DNA of 64,000 nt, from contig CBDDCH010000002.1 in assembly GCA_965226215.1 (NCBI GenBank), positions 310,001 through 374,000 on the forward strand, read 5' to 3'. This document shows positions 34,847 through 44,471 of the stretch, piece by piece. The first letter of the stretch is position 1, and the number at the start of each line of letters is the position of its first letter. Origin of the DNA: G963668345 sp965226215 (GTDB lineage: Bacteria > Acidobacteriota > Terriglobia > Bryobacterales > UBA6623). The notes beneath the pieces are model-generated. The model had not been told where the DNA came from, did not search any database, and saw only the letters and a list, made by a program, of their open reading frames with translations. The translations under genes were made by a program, and so were the position numbers.

Positions 34847-35626
34847 TCACTCCACAGGATCCCTTAACCTTTGCTGAAGCCTGCGCATGCCACGGAGCCA
34901 GCGATCGTAGTCTTTTGCTTTGTGCTGGAAGTACTTGGCAACGTCCGGGTGCGGCAGGATTAAGAACTTCTCCTCGCGCAATCCGCCGACCACCGCTTCG
35001 GCGCATTGCTCGGGTGAAATGGCTCCCTGTTGGAGGAAGGCCCCCATCTCGCCTTGCGCCGATTCGAGCATCGCAGTCCGCACCCCCTGAGGACATAGGC
35101 AGGAAACCTTGATGCCGGCATCGCCGTGAGTGACCGCCAGCCACTCCGCGAGCGCCAGGGCTGCGTGCTTTGTCACGGAGTAGGGAGCTGAGCCGATCTG
35201 GGTGAGTAACCCGGCCGCGGAGACGACGGCGAGCAAGTAACCCCGCCCCCGACCCAGCATGTGCGGCAGGACAGCACGCGCGGCGTAGAGATGAGCATTA
35301 ACGTTGATATCCCAGATTCGCCGCCAATCGGAGTTTGCCACCTCCATGCCACCCGGAATGAAGATTCCCGCGTTCGAGCAAAACAAGTCGAGCTGGCCGT
35401 ATCGGTCAATGGTTTGCCTTACAAGCTCGACGACCTCGCGCTCGAGAGCAACATCGGTCCTGACCGCCAAGCCGTCTATCTCGCGAGCCACCTCCGCAGC
35501 GGCGTCGGCGTCCGCATCGGCCACGACGACACCTCGCGCACCCTCGGCAGCGAATCGCCGGCAAAGGGCGCGCCCAATGCCATTCGCGCCGCCGGTCACG
35601 ACGGCTACTTTGTCGTGGAGATTCAT
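34847..35626 (-). CDS. Short-chain dehydrogenase/reductase (SDR)
   Basis: A classical SDR of 259 residues from Met at 35626; the open frame runs 11 codons further up, but MNLHDKVAVVTGG is the natural start. The cofactor site is TGGANGIGRA, the structural motif SNAG (CSNAGIF), and the catalytic set Ser136, Tyr149 and Lys153 (YSVTK). An Asp-rich stretch after strand 2 (VVVADADADAA) suggests NAD preference. The substrate cannot be assigned. It is convergent with the DUF3500 gene and has no evident partner. The gap to the next gene (35627-35933) holds nothing I recognise. Confidence 0.9.
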   Translation of the reverse strand: MNLHDKVAVVTGGANGIGRALCRRFAAEGARGVVVADADADAAAEVAREIDGLAVRTDVALEREVVELVRQTIDRYGQLDLFCSNAGIFIPGGMEVANSDWRRIWDINVNAHLYAARAVLPHMLGRGRGYLLAVVSAAGLLTQIGSAPYSVTKHAALALAEWLAVTHGDAGIKVSCLCPQGVRTAMLESAQGEMGAFLQQGAISPEQCAEAVVGGLREEKFLILPHPDVAKYFQHKAKDYDRWLRGMRRLQQRLRDPVE

Positions 35627-35933
35627 GTGCCCATAAGCACCCCGAAGCAAGCAGCGCAAACAGTCACAGCTAGACCGACCATCCTACGTGTCGTCGTTTA
35701 GTCGGCCGCGTGGTTCTGCATATACTTTCGGGCACCCAGCTACAAGCCCGAAACCCGCCTAGCGCCGCCTTCCGTGTATCCTGAGTCTGAAACCACCTTA
35801 ACGCGAACCAGCCGCAACCAGACAGAGAATGGTCTAGTGGCAGCCGAGTACGTGAGAAGCTGCCGCCGGGTCGGCATGCCGTGCGCCTACAATTTCCACC
35901 GGTCCTGGCCATGGTTTGACGCGGCAGGCCCCT

Positions 35934-37450
35934 ATGTCATCGCGACGAACCTACTTTGTACTGCTCATCGCGGCAAGCGTAGTTCTGCTGGTGCCTTTCT
36001 TTGTTATCGAAATCCTGCCGCTTCAGGATTATCCGAACCACCTGGCCCGCATACACATCCTCAGTCATCTCGAGAACTCACCCATCCTGCGGCAGTACTA
36101 CGCGGCGTCGTGGGCCCCTTGCCGAACTTGGCCATGGACGTCATCGTTCCGCTGCTGGCGCGGCTATTCCCGCTCGAAGTAGCAGGCGCAATCTTCTGCG
36201 CTCTTGTCTTGCTCTCGACAGCGCCGGCCGTTTCGCTACTTCACTACGCCTTGCACGGGAAGCTGTCGCTGTGGCCGCTGGTAAGTGTTCTGTTTGCGTA
36301 CAACTTCGTCTTCTATATGGGATGGCTGAACTACTTGTTAGGAGTCAACCTGGCTTTGATCTTCGCCGCCCTCTGGCTAAAACTGCGCCGCTGGCCGATT
36401 CGCAGGTCCCTGCCGCTGTTTACGGCGTTTTCCACGATTCTTTATTTCACGCACCTCTATGCTTTGGGAGTATATGGGCTGATTGTGCTGGGGTTGGAGA
36501 TCTCACACTACTCTAAGCAGCGTCGGGAGGGGGTGTCGCGGTCGGAGAGAGCATACATTGTTGCGTTGTCACAATTTTTTGCGCCATTGCTTCTATTCGT
36601 TGCGTTCCGTCCAACATTTCATCTCAACTTGACTTCAGTTCAAGCGGGGAATATTATTCGAAAGATAGCCGGGATCTACGCCGTGCTCGACACCGGACAT
36701 CCGAACATCGATTTGAGCACCTTCGGGGTCATGGTCGCTGCTCTGCTCGCGGGGACCGTGCTCAAGAGCTTTACCCTCGAGCACCGCGCCGCGGCTCCGT
36801 TCTGGTTGCTCACCACCAGCTTCCTTGTGATGCCGGCGGTCCTGTTCGGATCGGGTTTCGCCGGGTATCGGCTGCCGATTGCCATCGTGTGGTTCCTGAT
36901 CGCTGCCTCGAGCTGGCGACCCGGCCCCCGCTGGCGGCCTAAGGTGGGTGTGGCTCTGGTGTCTGTCTTGCTGGCAGTCCGGGTGGGAGCGATCGCCGGC
37001 GACTGGCGACTCTACCATGAATATCAAACGGAGTTCCTGCAAGCGATCGAGTCGGTGCCTGTTGGCAGCCGCGTTCTGCCGTACGTCGTCGCCGAGGACT
37101 CCTACGAGTTTCTCGTCCGGCCGCCGAAACAGCACCTGGCGTCTCTGGCGGTCATCCAGCGGTCTGTGTTTTTGCCTACGCTGTTCGCTGACCCAGGCAA
37201 ACAGCCCCTCGTCCTTACGGAGCCGTACCGGGCGCTTGCCAAAGACAAAGTCCGGCCGGACTTGCCGAAGGCGGTCTTTTCCCGACCCATGAGCAACCCC
37301 GCTCACCCGCTACAAAAGAATCAGGTGGCCGGCTATGACTACGTGGTGCTGTTCGCTCAGGACCCGGGAAACGTACCCGTGCCGCCGTTTCTCAACGAGA
37401 TCGAAAGAGGAACGACGTTCGTCCTCTATCGTGTCCACTTGAGCAAGTGA
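35934..37450 (+). pseudogene. Polytopic membrane protein (GT-C-like), frameshifted
   Basis: It starts MSSRRTYFVLLIAASVVLLV, with a lumenal/periplasmic loop containing LQDYPNHLARIHILSHL, as in some GT-C-type membrane proteins. The frame is lost near 36118 in a GGCCCCTT run: one frame ends …YYAASWAP, the -1 frame goes on LPNLAMDVIVPLLARLFPLEVAG and continues through eight or more membrane helices to 37450. A single missing base joins them into a protein of about 505 residues. A glycosyltransferase role is a guess from topology only. The adjacent downstream gene is a GT87-like remnant, so the two may have formed one surface-glycan unit. Confidence 0.7.
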
Positions 37451-37482
37451 TTCACCTTTTTTCTAACCCGCAAGGGCTCTGA

Positions 37483-38442
37483 AAGAATAGTGAGGACAGC
37501 CGGCGGCAAGAGCTGGAAGAATACGAACTCGAGCTCGACAATCCCGTCCTACACGAAAAGCTGTACAGCTCGCCGCCGTGGAGCGACATCTTCGACAACA
37601 TCGGCTACCGTCAGTTCGCTTCCCCCTACCCTCACGTCGCGCAGGCAGTCTTCCGGCTGGCTCACACTCTGTGCCCGGGAAGCGTTCTTTTCTTCAAGCT
37701 GCTGATCGTAGCTTTCGATTTGGGAAACCTATAGCTGTTGAGTCGTCTGTGCCGCCGGCTGAACGTCGGGGTATTCCCGCTTGTGGCCTACGCCTGGAAT
37801 CCCTTGGTGATCAAGGAATTCGCTGGGTCGGCTCATCTCGACGCGGTATTGGTGTTCTTGCTCTTGGCGGCAGTCTGCGCCGGTCGGAAGACATCAGGCC
37901 TGTGGCTGGCGGCCGCGGCTCTCGTCAAGCCCGTGCCCCTAGCATTCATCCCAACGTTGTACAAGCGCTTCGGTTGGCCGGTCCTGCTGCTTCCCGCCGC
38001 CGCGCTTGCCCTTATTGTGGTCGATACACCCGAAGGCATGAAGGCTTACGCGCAGTACTGGGTCTTCAACCCAGCCCTCTCCCGCCTCCTGCCGGGCAGC
38101 CGCGTCCTACAGTTGCTGCTACCCGCCGCGGCAGTGGGTGCAGTCGCCCTGATTCGCTACCGCAAAGACGAAGGTTCTCTCGAAGACCTGACTACCCACG
38201 GACTTTGGGTCTTGGGCGCGTTTTTGTTGACCACGCCAATGCTGGTCCCCTGGTACCTGACGTGGATCCGGCCGTTTGCTGCGATTAGGCGGGCCTGGTT
38301 TTGGCTGTCGCTCTCGGGATCGACCTTTCTCTCCTATCACGCCTACCCGCGGTTCGAGGAAAACATCTGGATCGTGGCGCTGGAGTATTCGATCCCCGTC
38401 GGGGTCTGGTTGTGGATGCGAAGGGGGCAAGCGTCAAATTGA
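37483..38442 (+). pseudogene. GT87/DUF2029-like membrane glycosyltransferase, truncated with in-frame stop
   Basis: In one continuous frame: ELEEYELELDNPVLHEKL, WSDIFDNIGYRQFASPYPHVAQ, FRLAHTLCPGSVLFFKLLIVAFDLGNL-stop-LLSRLCRRLNVGVFPLVAYAWNPLVIKEFAGSAHLD and further helices to 38442. The TAG at 37732-37734 sits between two leucines. The loop, the FFKLL helix and the YAWNPLVIKEFAGSAHLD segment match polyprenol-linked mannosyltransferase-type proteins. The first membrane helices and catalytic acidic loop expected upstream are absent. A 234-residue C-terminal part from TTG 37738 could be translated but would lack the active site. Confidence 0.68.
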
Positions 38443-38555
38443 GTACCCAACAAGAGAGCCTTGGAGGGTGGCCGCCGGCACGTGAGCTGTCACGATCACG
38501 CCGCGGGAACTCCTACCCAACCACGTAGCTTGCAGGGCCCTGGGAGAAACCCGCT

Positions 38556-39272
38556 TTAGCTCCGCGCTCGCTGCAGCATTTCCTCGGCGTAGACAGCGCC
38601 CGCGGGAGTTTCTTCGTGCTTAAAAAACAGAAAGATAGTCCTGTCTTCTAAAAGCAAGCGTTGAACCTTTTGCCGGATGGCGGCGCGGTCCTCCGCAGTG
38701 TAGTTTTCTTTGCGGAGCCGGAAATAGACGAAATCAGCGGTGATGACTTCGGGAGCCTCCAGTTTTTCGGACTCGGCGAGGCACAAGCACGCATTATGAT
38801 CGCGGAGCAGCTGATAGACCCCCTCGTCGTGCCAAGACGCATGTCGAAACTCGAATGCATAGCGGAGATTGTGAGGCAGCTCGGCCAGGAAGTTCCTCAG
38901 TACGTCGACGTCGCATCGAAACTGCGGAGGCAGTTGAAACAGAACCACCCCGAGCCTCTTGTTCACGCGCAAAGGATCGATGGCGCGCAGGAAAAAATCC
39001 GTCGACTCTTTGGCGTTGCGTAGGCGATGGATATGGGTGATACCCATGGGGGCCTTGAGAGAGAACCTGAAAGCTTCGGGCGTGGCATTCACCCAGTTTT
39101 CAACCGTCGTCGGCGAAGGAGTGCGGCGAAAGGTGTAGTTAATCTCGACGCTGTTGAGGCGGCTGGCATAGTGCCGCAAGAACTGCTTGGCGGGCAGCTT
39201 AGGTGGGTAAAAGTCCGGCTTCCATTGGGGGTAGGCAAAGCCCGATGTCCCCGCAAAAAGCTCAGCCGTCAC
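38556..39272 (-). CDS. DUF72 (YecE-like) family protein
   Basis: A 238-residue TIM-barrel-like protein. Family features: start LFAGTSGFAYPQWKPDFYP, then FLRHYASRLNSVEINYTFRRTP, FRFSLKAPMGITHIHRL, LGVVLFQLPPQF, YAFEFRHASW and FVYFRLRKENYTAEDRAAI near the end. The biochemical role of DUF72 proteins is unknown. The ATG at 39272 sits exactly where the family starts. It is convergent with the glycosyltransferase remnant. The short gap 38443-38555 shows only a weak R6-like end. Confidence 0.92.
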   Translation of the reverse strand: MTAELFAGTSGFAYPQWKPDFYPPKLPAKQFLRHYASRLNSVEINYTFRRTPSPTTVENWVNATPEAFRFSLKAPMGITHIHRLRNAKESTDFFLRAIDPLRVNKRLGVVLFQLPPQFRCDVDVLRNFLAELPHNLRYAFEFRHASWHDEGVYQLLRDHNACLCLAESEKLEAPEVITADFVYFRLRKENYTAEDRAAIRQKVQRLLLEDRTIFLFFKHEETPAGAVYAEEMLQRARS

Positions 39273-39740
39273 GGTATCTCCTGTAAGGTCTCAGACGCGC
39301 CATTCGCAGTACGTTGAGCACGGCGAGCAAGCGCAACGAAGTAATGGCGGGCCTATCGCGTGCTTCGGCCGTCAGATGGTGAGAAATGCGGGCTAGGGCT
39401 GACAGGGCGAAAACGAGCGAATAGCGTATTTTCCCTGTCCCCGGGTTGCCGCCGACCAATTGAGCCACTTCTCGATTCCGATCCTTGGCTAGCACCATTC
39501 TACACCCCAGTCCAGCAAGGACGTAGGGCGTTACATCTAATAGGAGTAGGGTCTGAGGCGCTCCGAAGAGAGGGGTTACGACAGCAACAGAAGAGTACCA
39601 GTTTCTCATTGAGCACCCGGCGTTAGTCGTAGGAAGATGAGATGTGGTTCCATGACTGAAGTACGGGACGCAAGTAGTAGGCTAGGGCGGTCAGGCCACC
39701 AAATTGGTGATGCCCGCAGGTTCCGACGGCAGACGATAGA
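39273..39740. other. Intergenic region with a solo R6 element end
   Basis: No convincing gene. 39378-39396 (GGTGAGAAATGCGGGCTAG) is identical, inverted, to the terminal repeat of the R6 element at 30749; no partner end is found nearby, so it is probably a relic. Confidence 0.45.
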
Positions 39741-41012
39741 TTGCCCCTAACGATGACGTTCCCCACCCCAACTTCGTCTTTTTCGCATCCGGGAGCACGC
39801 CGGATCCACCCCAGGAACAAGGCAAATGGTGGCGCCGGCTACCACCCGAGGGTAACTCGGCACTTCCTTCCTATTCCCAACCTCGTTAACGTCGAAACCG
39901 GACACCTGTGGGCGGACGCCCCCATCGTCGGAAAGCCGGAGGCAACTATCGTTGCCGATTTGCTGCTACCTTGGAACACCATAAGCCATCTTCCAAACAC
40001 ACGCCTAAAGCCGGCCAAGCTGCTCAAACTGAGCGCCAAGGACAGTTCTGAACCGAGGCAGGAGAGGGGCGATCTCGACGACCAACGAGAGTCAAGAACC
40101 CAACCTACGCGCCACACGGAAGCCACCGAACCAACGTCACCACGGGAACGACCTGGAATCGGCACCAAGCAGCTGGAGCTTGGGGGCTCGACCCCAGCCA
40201 GAACTCTTTCCCGTCGAGTCCTGGGTTATCTGCCTTCGCTCTCCCGCGACGGTGGGGCCGCGGTCAAATCCGGGGCGCGGTGGGTTTTCGCCAGCCGGAA
40301 GCGCCGGCGAATCGGGGCGGCGTTGGCCACGGTGTTGGGTGTCTGGCTATTCTGGGTACCCATTACGACAGTAGGTTTCGCGACGCTGAACGGTGCTGCC
40401 GCGCGAATCGAGGCTCGGGCCGCGTTTCAACTGGTAGACGACTTCAAATCCGGTATCGCGGCGGAGTGGTATCCGCGGGGCCTTGTGCAGGATGAGTCCG
40501 GTCTGGCCCGGGTGGAGGGCTTGGCTATCCATCGTGACACCATGGATCTCAACGGCTACCGCTGGGACTTCGATGCCAAGATCACCTCGCGGGCGCTCGG
40601 ATGGGTCGTCCGAGCTTCGGACACCCAGAACTACTACGCCTATAAGTTGGTCCAGCGGCGGCAGGCTAGACTCCCAAGCGGATATCAGCTGGTGCGCTAC
40701 CCGGTCGTCAACGGCCAAGCCGAGACATCAAAAGCGGTGGAGCTGGATCTGGAAATTGAATGGGAAGAACACGATTTCAATCGCATCTCGGTTCGAGCGG
40801 GAGCCGGAGAGATCAAAACGTTTATCAACGGCTGGAGCGTGGACCACTGGATCGTTCCCGACTTGCAGCCAGGGGGCATCGGGTTTTTGGCCAACGAAGA
40901 TGAAGCGTCTTTGATTCGGTACGTGGCTGTTGACAGCAATTCGGACTTTTGGGGCCTGACGTTGTACGGCGCATTGGAGACAATGAAGGCTCTCGAAGAT
41001 TTCTTGCTCTGA
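39741..41012 (+). CDS. Membrane-anchored protein with a LamG/concanavalin-like domain
   Basis: An open frame of 423 residues. A single membrane helix (GAALATVLGVWLFWVPITTVGF) lies near residue 190; the C-terminal 220 residues form a likely extracytoplasmic beta-sandwich (DFKSGIAAEWYPRGLVQDESGLARVEGLAIHRDTMDLNGYRWDFDAKITSRALGWVVRASDTQNYYAYKLVQ… ; GIGFLANEDEASLIRYVAV), similar in layout to glucanase- or DUF1080-like domains. No catalytic residues are identified. The first ~130 residues are Pro/Thr-rich and lack similarity, so the true start may lie downstream; 39741 is the upper limit. No neighbours suggest a function. Confidence 0.6.
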   Translation: MPLTMTFPTPTSSFSHPGARRIHPRNKANGGAGYHPRVTRHFLPIPNLVNVETGHLWADAPIVGKPEATIVADLLLPWNTISHLPNTRLKPAKLLKLSAKDSSEPRQERGDLDDQRESRTQPTRHTEATEPTSPRERPGIGTKQLELGGSTPARTLSRRVLGYLPSLSRDGGAAVKSGARWVFASRKRRRIGAALATVLGVWLFWVPITTVGFATLNGAAARIEARAAFQLVDDFKSGIAAEWYPRGLVQDESGLARVEGLAIHRDTMDLNGYRWDFDAKITSRALGWVVRASDTQNYYAYKLVQRRQARLPSGYQLVRYPVVNGQAETSKAVELDLEIEWEEHDFNRISVRAGAGEIKTFINGWSVDHWIVPDLQPGGIGFLANEDEASLIRYVAVDSNSDFWGLTLYGALETMKALEDFLL

Positions 41013-41202
41013 CGGCCCTGAGATCTTTCCCCCTTTGACGACAAACTGTCCCGAAACTGGATATCGTCGCGGCAACAAGTCTTCTAGTGCTCGGTTGCAA
41101 AAGTTCGCGTATTGAAAAAGCCCTTTCCCGAAGGATCATACGGTCGTCCGTCTGGCCCGGAAGTGTTTTGTTCGCAGAGCCTTCCGAGCCGCGACCATGA
41201 GG

Positions 41203-41340
41203 GAGTGTCCATGGGCCTTCGCCAAGATAAACGGAGCCGCGACCGTCAGGGAGCGGTCAGTCCCCCCTCAAGAGTCCGGTCCTGCCACAGCCTCAGGCCC
41301 ACTCAAGGGGATCAAAACCCCTGGATTTTCGACGGAGCGG
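41203..41340 (+). repeat. Dispersed repeat R4, copy 2
   Basis: About 138 bp matching 12198-12315 and 42355-42492, with the hairpin CCGC (41237-41240) / GCGG (41253-41256). Just upstream, 41186-41209 repeats a degenerate version of the same hairpin unit (GAGCCGCGACCATGAGGGAG). Confidence 0.78.
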
Positions 41341-41358
41341 TCCAGGGATTGCCGGCCT

Positions 41359-41610
41359 ATGAACGATCGTGAACTTATGCAAGGAGAGTTCGCTGTTGGG
41401 AGTCGTGGTGTTGTTCGTTGGGCTGATAGGTGGCAGCCTTGGCAGGCCACGCCGGGCGTCACGTTGTCGTACCGGGTTAGCCGCCGGGCACTGCCCGGCA
41501 TGAGACCGTTGCACAGGATCCGCCTGCGCAGCTGCAAGAACTGTGGAGTTGTGAGATGTCCGACAAGCGCTGAGATGGAGGACGGTTACATCGTTGTTTG
41601 TCCGACGTGA
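41359..41610 (+). CDS. Possible small Cys-containing protein
   Basis: An 83-residue open frame begins MNDRELMQGEFAVGSRG and ends SCKNCGVVRCPTSAEMEDGYIVVCPT. The four cysteines in the last 25 residues (CKNC…C…C) could form a small metal site. It starts directly after the R4 repeat, with no strong ribosome site, and I know no family. It could be chance. The remaining gap 41013-41202 and 41611-41729 shows no gene. Confidence 0.25.
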   Translation: MNDRELMQGEFAVGSRGVVRWADRWQPWQATPGVTLSYRVSRRALPGMRPLHRIRLRSCKNCGVVRCPTSAEMEDGYIVVCPT

Positions 41611-41729
41611 GGCGGCTACGTATTATAAGATAGCTTGACTGTCACCCCTCGTTTTCCTTGCCGGCGTTGTCACGATCGGTGGTGGGGTCTCTTGATTCTG
41701 CGTTCTTTTGCATTCTCGGAGGAGTTGTT

Positions 41730-42317
41730 ATGTCAGCGACCGATGCCTTACGCGCCAAAGTTCGGGAGGAACTGCCGGAGGTTGAAGAGATTTCCAATCC
41801 GCAACTGCGGAAGAAGGTGGTCGAGGCCTGGGCGACATCGCTAGGCGGCAGCAGCTTTGGGGCGATTTCAGAGATCAGGCCGTCGGGGAATCCCGACACT
41901 CCGCCGCTGAAGACCGGGACACAGACGGATCACATCCGCGGGGTGACACGGCTGGCGATCGCGATTGTGGATGAGATGACGGCGATGTTTCCGGATTTGA
42001 AGATCAACCGCGACGTACTGATTGCCGGGGCCTTGTGCCACGATGTTGGCAAGCCCTGGGAGTTCGACCCGGAAAACCAAGCGCGCTGGAAGGCGGCGCC
42101 GCGAGCGGCTGGTCTACCCTCGATCCGGCATCCGGCCTACGGTGTGCACATCTGCCTGAGCGTGGGACTGCCGGAGGCGGTAGCCCACATGGCCGCAGCC
42201 CATTCGGGCGAGGGCGAGCTGGTGGTGCGGAGTCTGGAGAATACGGTCGTGCATCATGCCGACTATGCGTTCTGGGGCACGTTGGAAGCCGGAGGGCTGT
42301 TATCTAGTAGCGATTGA
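41730..42317 (+). CDS. HD-domain phosphohydrolase-like protein
   Basis: A 195-residue protein; ATG 41730 follows GGAGGAG. The HD-type metal motif is present: His in TDHIRGVTRLAIAIVDEM, His-Asp in AGALCHDVGKPWEFD, and a downstream His in AHMAAAHSGEGELV and VHHADYAFW. HD enzymes cleave phosphoester bonds of nucleotides or related metabolites; the substrate is unknown. The start MSATDALRAKVREELPEVEEI is helical. The gene is alone, flanked on both sides by R4 repeats 41203 and 42355, an arrangement that could have allowed movement or duplication of the unit. Confidence 0.85.
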   Translation: MSATDALRAKVREELPEVEEISNPQLRKKVVEAWATSLGGSSFGAISEIRPSGNPDTPPLKTGTQTDHIRGVTRLAIAIVDEMTAMFPDLKINRDVLIAGALCHDVGKPWEFDPENQARWKAAPRAAGLPSIRHPAYGVHICLSVGLPEAVAHMAAAHSGEGELVVRSLENTVVHHADYAFWGTLEAGGLLSSSD

Positions 42318-42354
42318 GGACAACGTGATCGTAGCAGCCTCCGGATTTCAAACT

Positions 42355-42492
42355 GAGTGCCCATGGGCCTTCGCCAAGATAAACGGAGCCACGACCGTCA
42401 GGGGAGTGGTCAGTACCCCTCAAGAGTCCGGTCCTGCCACCAGCCTCAGGCCCACCCAAGCGGATCAAAACCCCCGGGTTTTCGACGGAGCG
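42355..42492 (+). repeat. Dispersed repeat R4, copy 3
   Basis: About 138 bp matching the other two R4 copies. Its hairpin reads CCAC (42389-42392) / GTGG (42406-42409) where the others have CCGC/GCGG: both arms changed so that pairing is kept. A separate hairpin GCCGGTA/TACCGGC follows at about 42499-42515. Confidence 0.78.
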
Positions 42493-42627
42493 TCTACCGT
42501 GCCGGTAGTTTACCGGCCCGGGTTGTTCTTCCGCGAGAGAAGCAGCCCTTAGCGAGAAGGCGTGCGAGAGTGAAAAACGGTGACCGGAGGTGCGAAAAAA
42601 CGCCGGGGACATCCCGTGACAGTTCCT

Positions 42628-42820
42628 TTAACCCGCGTTTCTCACCTGCGGCCGGCAGGAGCGGAAGCCAATGCCCGCGGTCAAGGATGTAGGGCGCGAT
42701 TCATCACGCCCGCTTGCCGACATCCTGTACGCTGGGCGATGTACACAAACTGTTGCCGCCAGCCGTGGCCACCGGGCCTTTTGGTCATCCACCGCGGCTG
42801 CGGCGAGAAATGCGCGCTAA
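42628..42820. repeat. Miniature inverted-repeat element, family R6 copy 2
   Basis: About 193 bp with ends TTAACCCGCGTTTCTCACC and, inverted, TTAGCGCGCATTTCTCGCC. A GTAGGGCGCG…CGCCC palindrome is nested at 42689-42713, as in the copy at 30749. Located just upstream of the PQQ/EF-hand gene. Confidence 0.6.
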
Positions 42821-42868
42821 GGCGTAAAGTTCTTGCGACCAGTCGGTCGCACGATGTAAGGTTGGCGT

Positions 42869-44287
42869 GTGGTTCGCCCGCTCCGAGCCGTAGCCGTTCT
42901 TGTGGTCCTGTGCTTCTGCCTCGGGGCCGCGGACTGGCCTCGTTTTCGGGGTCCAAACGGCGGCGGGTCTTCTGTTGCGAAGGGACTGCCTGTAGAGTTT
43001 GGGCGCGACGAAAACGTTTTATGGAAGGCCGCCGTGCCGGCGGGCAGATCTTCTCCGGTCATCGCGGGCGACCGAATCTTCCTTGCCGCCTACGAGGATG
43101 ACAAGCGCATCGTTCTCTGCTTGGACCGGGAAAGCGGCGCCGAGCTGTGGAGCCGGCACGTCATTGCCGAGCGGACTGACGGTCGCCACCCGCTTAACGA
43201 CGCCGCTTCGCCGACACCGGTCAGCGACGGTAAGAACGCCTATGCGTTTTTCTCTGAATTCGGACTCGCGGCCTACGGGCCTCGTGGCGAGCTGTTGTGG
43301 ACGGTCCTATTGGGGCCGTTTGAGATCTCGCACGGCATGGGCGCGTCGCCGATCTTGGCGGATGGGAAAGTGGTCCTGATTGCCGATCAGACAAAGGGTT
43401 CCTATCTCGCAGCGTTTGGCGTCGACAACGGCGAGATGCTTTGGAAGACCGCACGCCCGGATGGCTCGGGTGCATTCTCGACACCTACCATCCGCGTCAG
43501 CGAGTCCGCCACCGAGATCGTCGTCTCGGGACAAACCGAGCTCGCGGGCTATTCGGCCCATAGCGGCGAGAAACTCTGGTGGGTACCGGGTTTCGCCAAG
43601 CTGTCGAAGGGGTCGCCCATTGTCGGCGACGGCGTCATCTACGTCAATGTCAAAGGCATTGGTGAGTTTGTCCCGGACTTCGAAAAGTTCACCAAGGGAC
43701 AAGACGTAGACGGCGACGGCCGCGTGAAAGTAGCGGAGGCTCCGAACGAGAGTGGCCGCGGTTACCTGGAAGGCTTGGATACAAACGGGGACGGCATTGT
43801 CAGCAAGGCCGAATATGATGCCCCCATCTTGGCCGAGACCGCCGCGGGCGGTGTCTGGGCTGTGCTCCCCAGCGGGCGCGGGGAACAGCCTGAGTCGAGT
43901 GTGCTCTGGAAGTACCAGAAAGCGCTTCCCAACGTGCCGACACCGCTCTTTCACGCCGGAATCACATATCTCGTGCGCAACGGCGGGATCTTCACAAGCC
44001 TCGACGCAAAAACGGGCGCTGTTCACAAACAAGGACGACTTCGGGAAGCGATGGGCCACTACTACGCCAGCCCGATTGTCGCGGACGACAAGATCTACGC
44101 TGTCAGCGAGGCCGGCAAGGCCGTGGTTATTAGGGCTGGTCCACGATGGGAAGTGTTGGCCACGAACGACCTGCGGGAAAACGTGTACGCCACGCCCGCG
44201 GTTGCGGCAGGCCGGCTCTACATCCGGACAGTGTCGGCGCTGTATTGCTTCTACCGCCCAGCCTCCGGATCGCCGACAACGAACTGA
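42869..44287 (+). CDS. Secreted PQQ-type beta-propeller with two EF-hand calcium motifs
   Basis: A 472-residue protein from GTG 42869 with a signal peptide (VAVLVVLCFCLGAADWPRFRGPNGGG). Propeller blades follow (GAELWSRHVI, GELLWTVLLG, GEMLWKTARP, GEKLWWVPGF). Inserted at about residues 272-312 are two EF-hand loops, DVDGDGRVKVAEA and DTNGDGIVSKAEY, with the Asp/Asn pattern for calcium. The rest of the propeller resumes (LWKYQKALPNVPTPL… ; YASPIVADDKIYAVSE). It is a homologue of the PQQ protein at 26097 with the EF-hand insert. No redox catalytic residues are seen; a structural or binding role is more likely. Confidence 0.85.
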   Translation: MVRPLRAVAVLVVLCFCLGAADWPRFRGPNGGGSSVAKGLPVEFGRDENVLWKAAVPAGRSSPVIAGDRIFLAAYEDDKRIVLCLDRESGAELWSRHVIAERTDGRHPLNDAASPTPVSDGKNAYAFFSEFGLAAYGPRGELLWTVLLGPFEISHGMGASPILADGKVVLIADQTKGSYLAAFGVDNGEMLWKTARPDGSGAFSTPTIRVSESATEIVVSGQTELAGYSAHSGEKLWWVPGFAKLSKGSPIVGDGVIYVNVKGIGEFVPDFEKFTKGQDVDGDGRVKVAEAPNESGRGYLEGLDTNGDGIVSKAEYDAPILAETAAGGVWAVLPSGRGEQPESSVLWKYQKALPNVPTPLFHAGITYLVRNGGIFTSLDAKTGAVHKQGRLREAMGHYYASPIVADDKIYAVSEAGKAVVIRAGPRWEVLATNDLRENVYATPAVAAGRLYIRTVSALYCFYRPASGSPTTN

Positions 44288-44471
44288 GAGCCTCGGCTAA
44301 TGGGGGAGCTATAGCCGGTCTGATCCCAGACGGCCGCGAGATCTCATTATCAAAGGCGATATCCATGCTGCGAGCTTGAAACCTTCTTCCCTGGCGCAGG
44401 TTCGTTTCCAGGGCAACCCATCCCGAGGTCCGGTCCTCGGTTAACCGGATGGCAGTAACGTTAACCCGGTG

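Noticed and set aside
39262..39609. A 115-residue minus-strand open frame after the DUF72 gene
   Set aside because: No ribosome site, no similarity, and it overlaps the start of the DUF72 gene region and a solo R6 end.
41112..41372. Open frame across the R4 repeat
   Set aside because: It exists in every copy only because the repeat has no stop in that frame; no start signal or family match.
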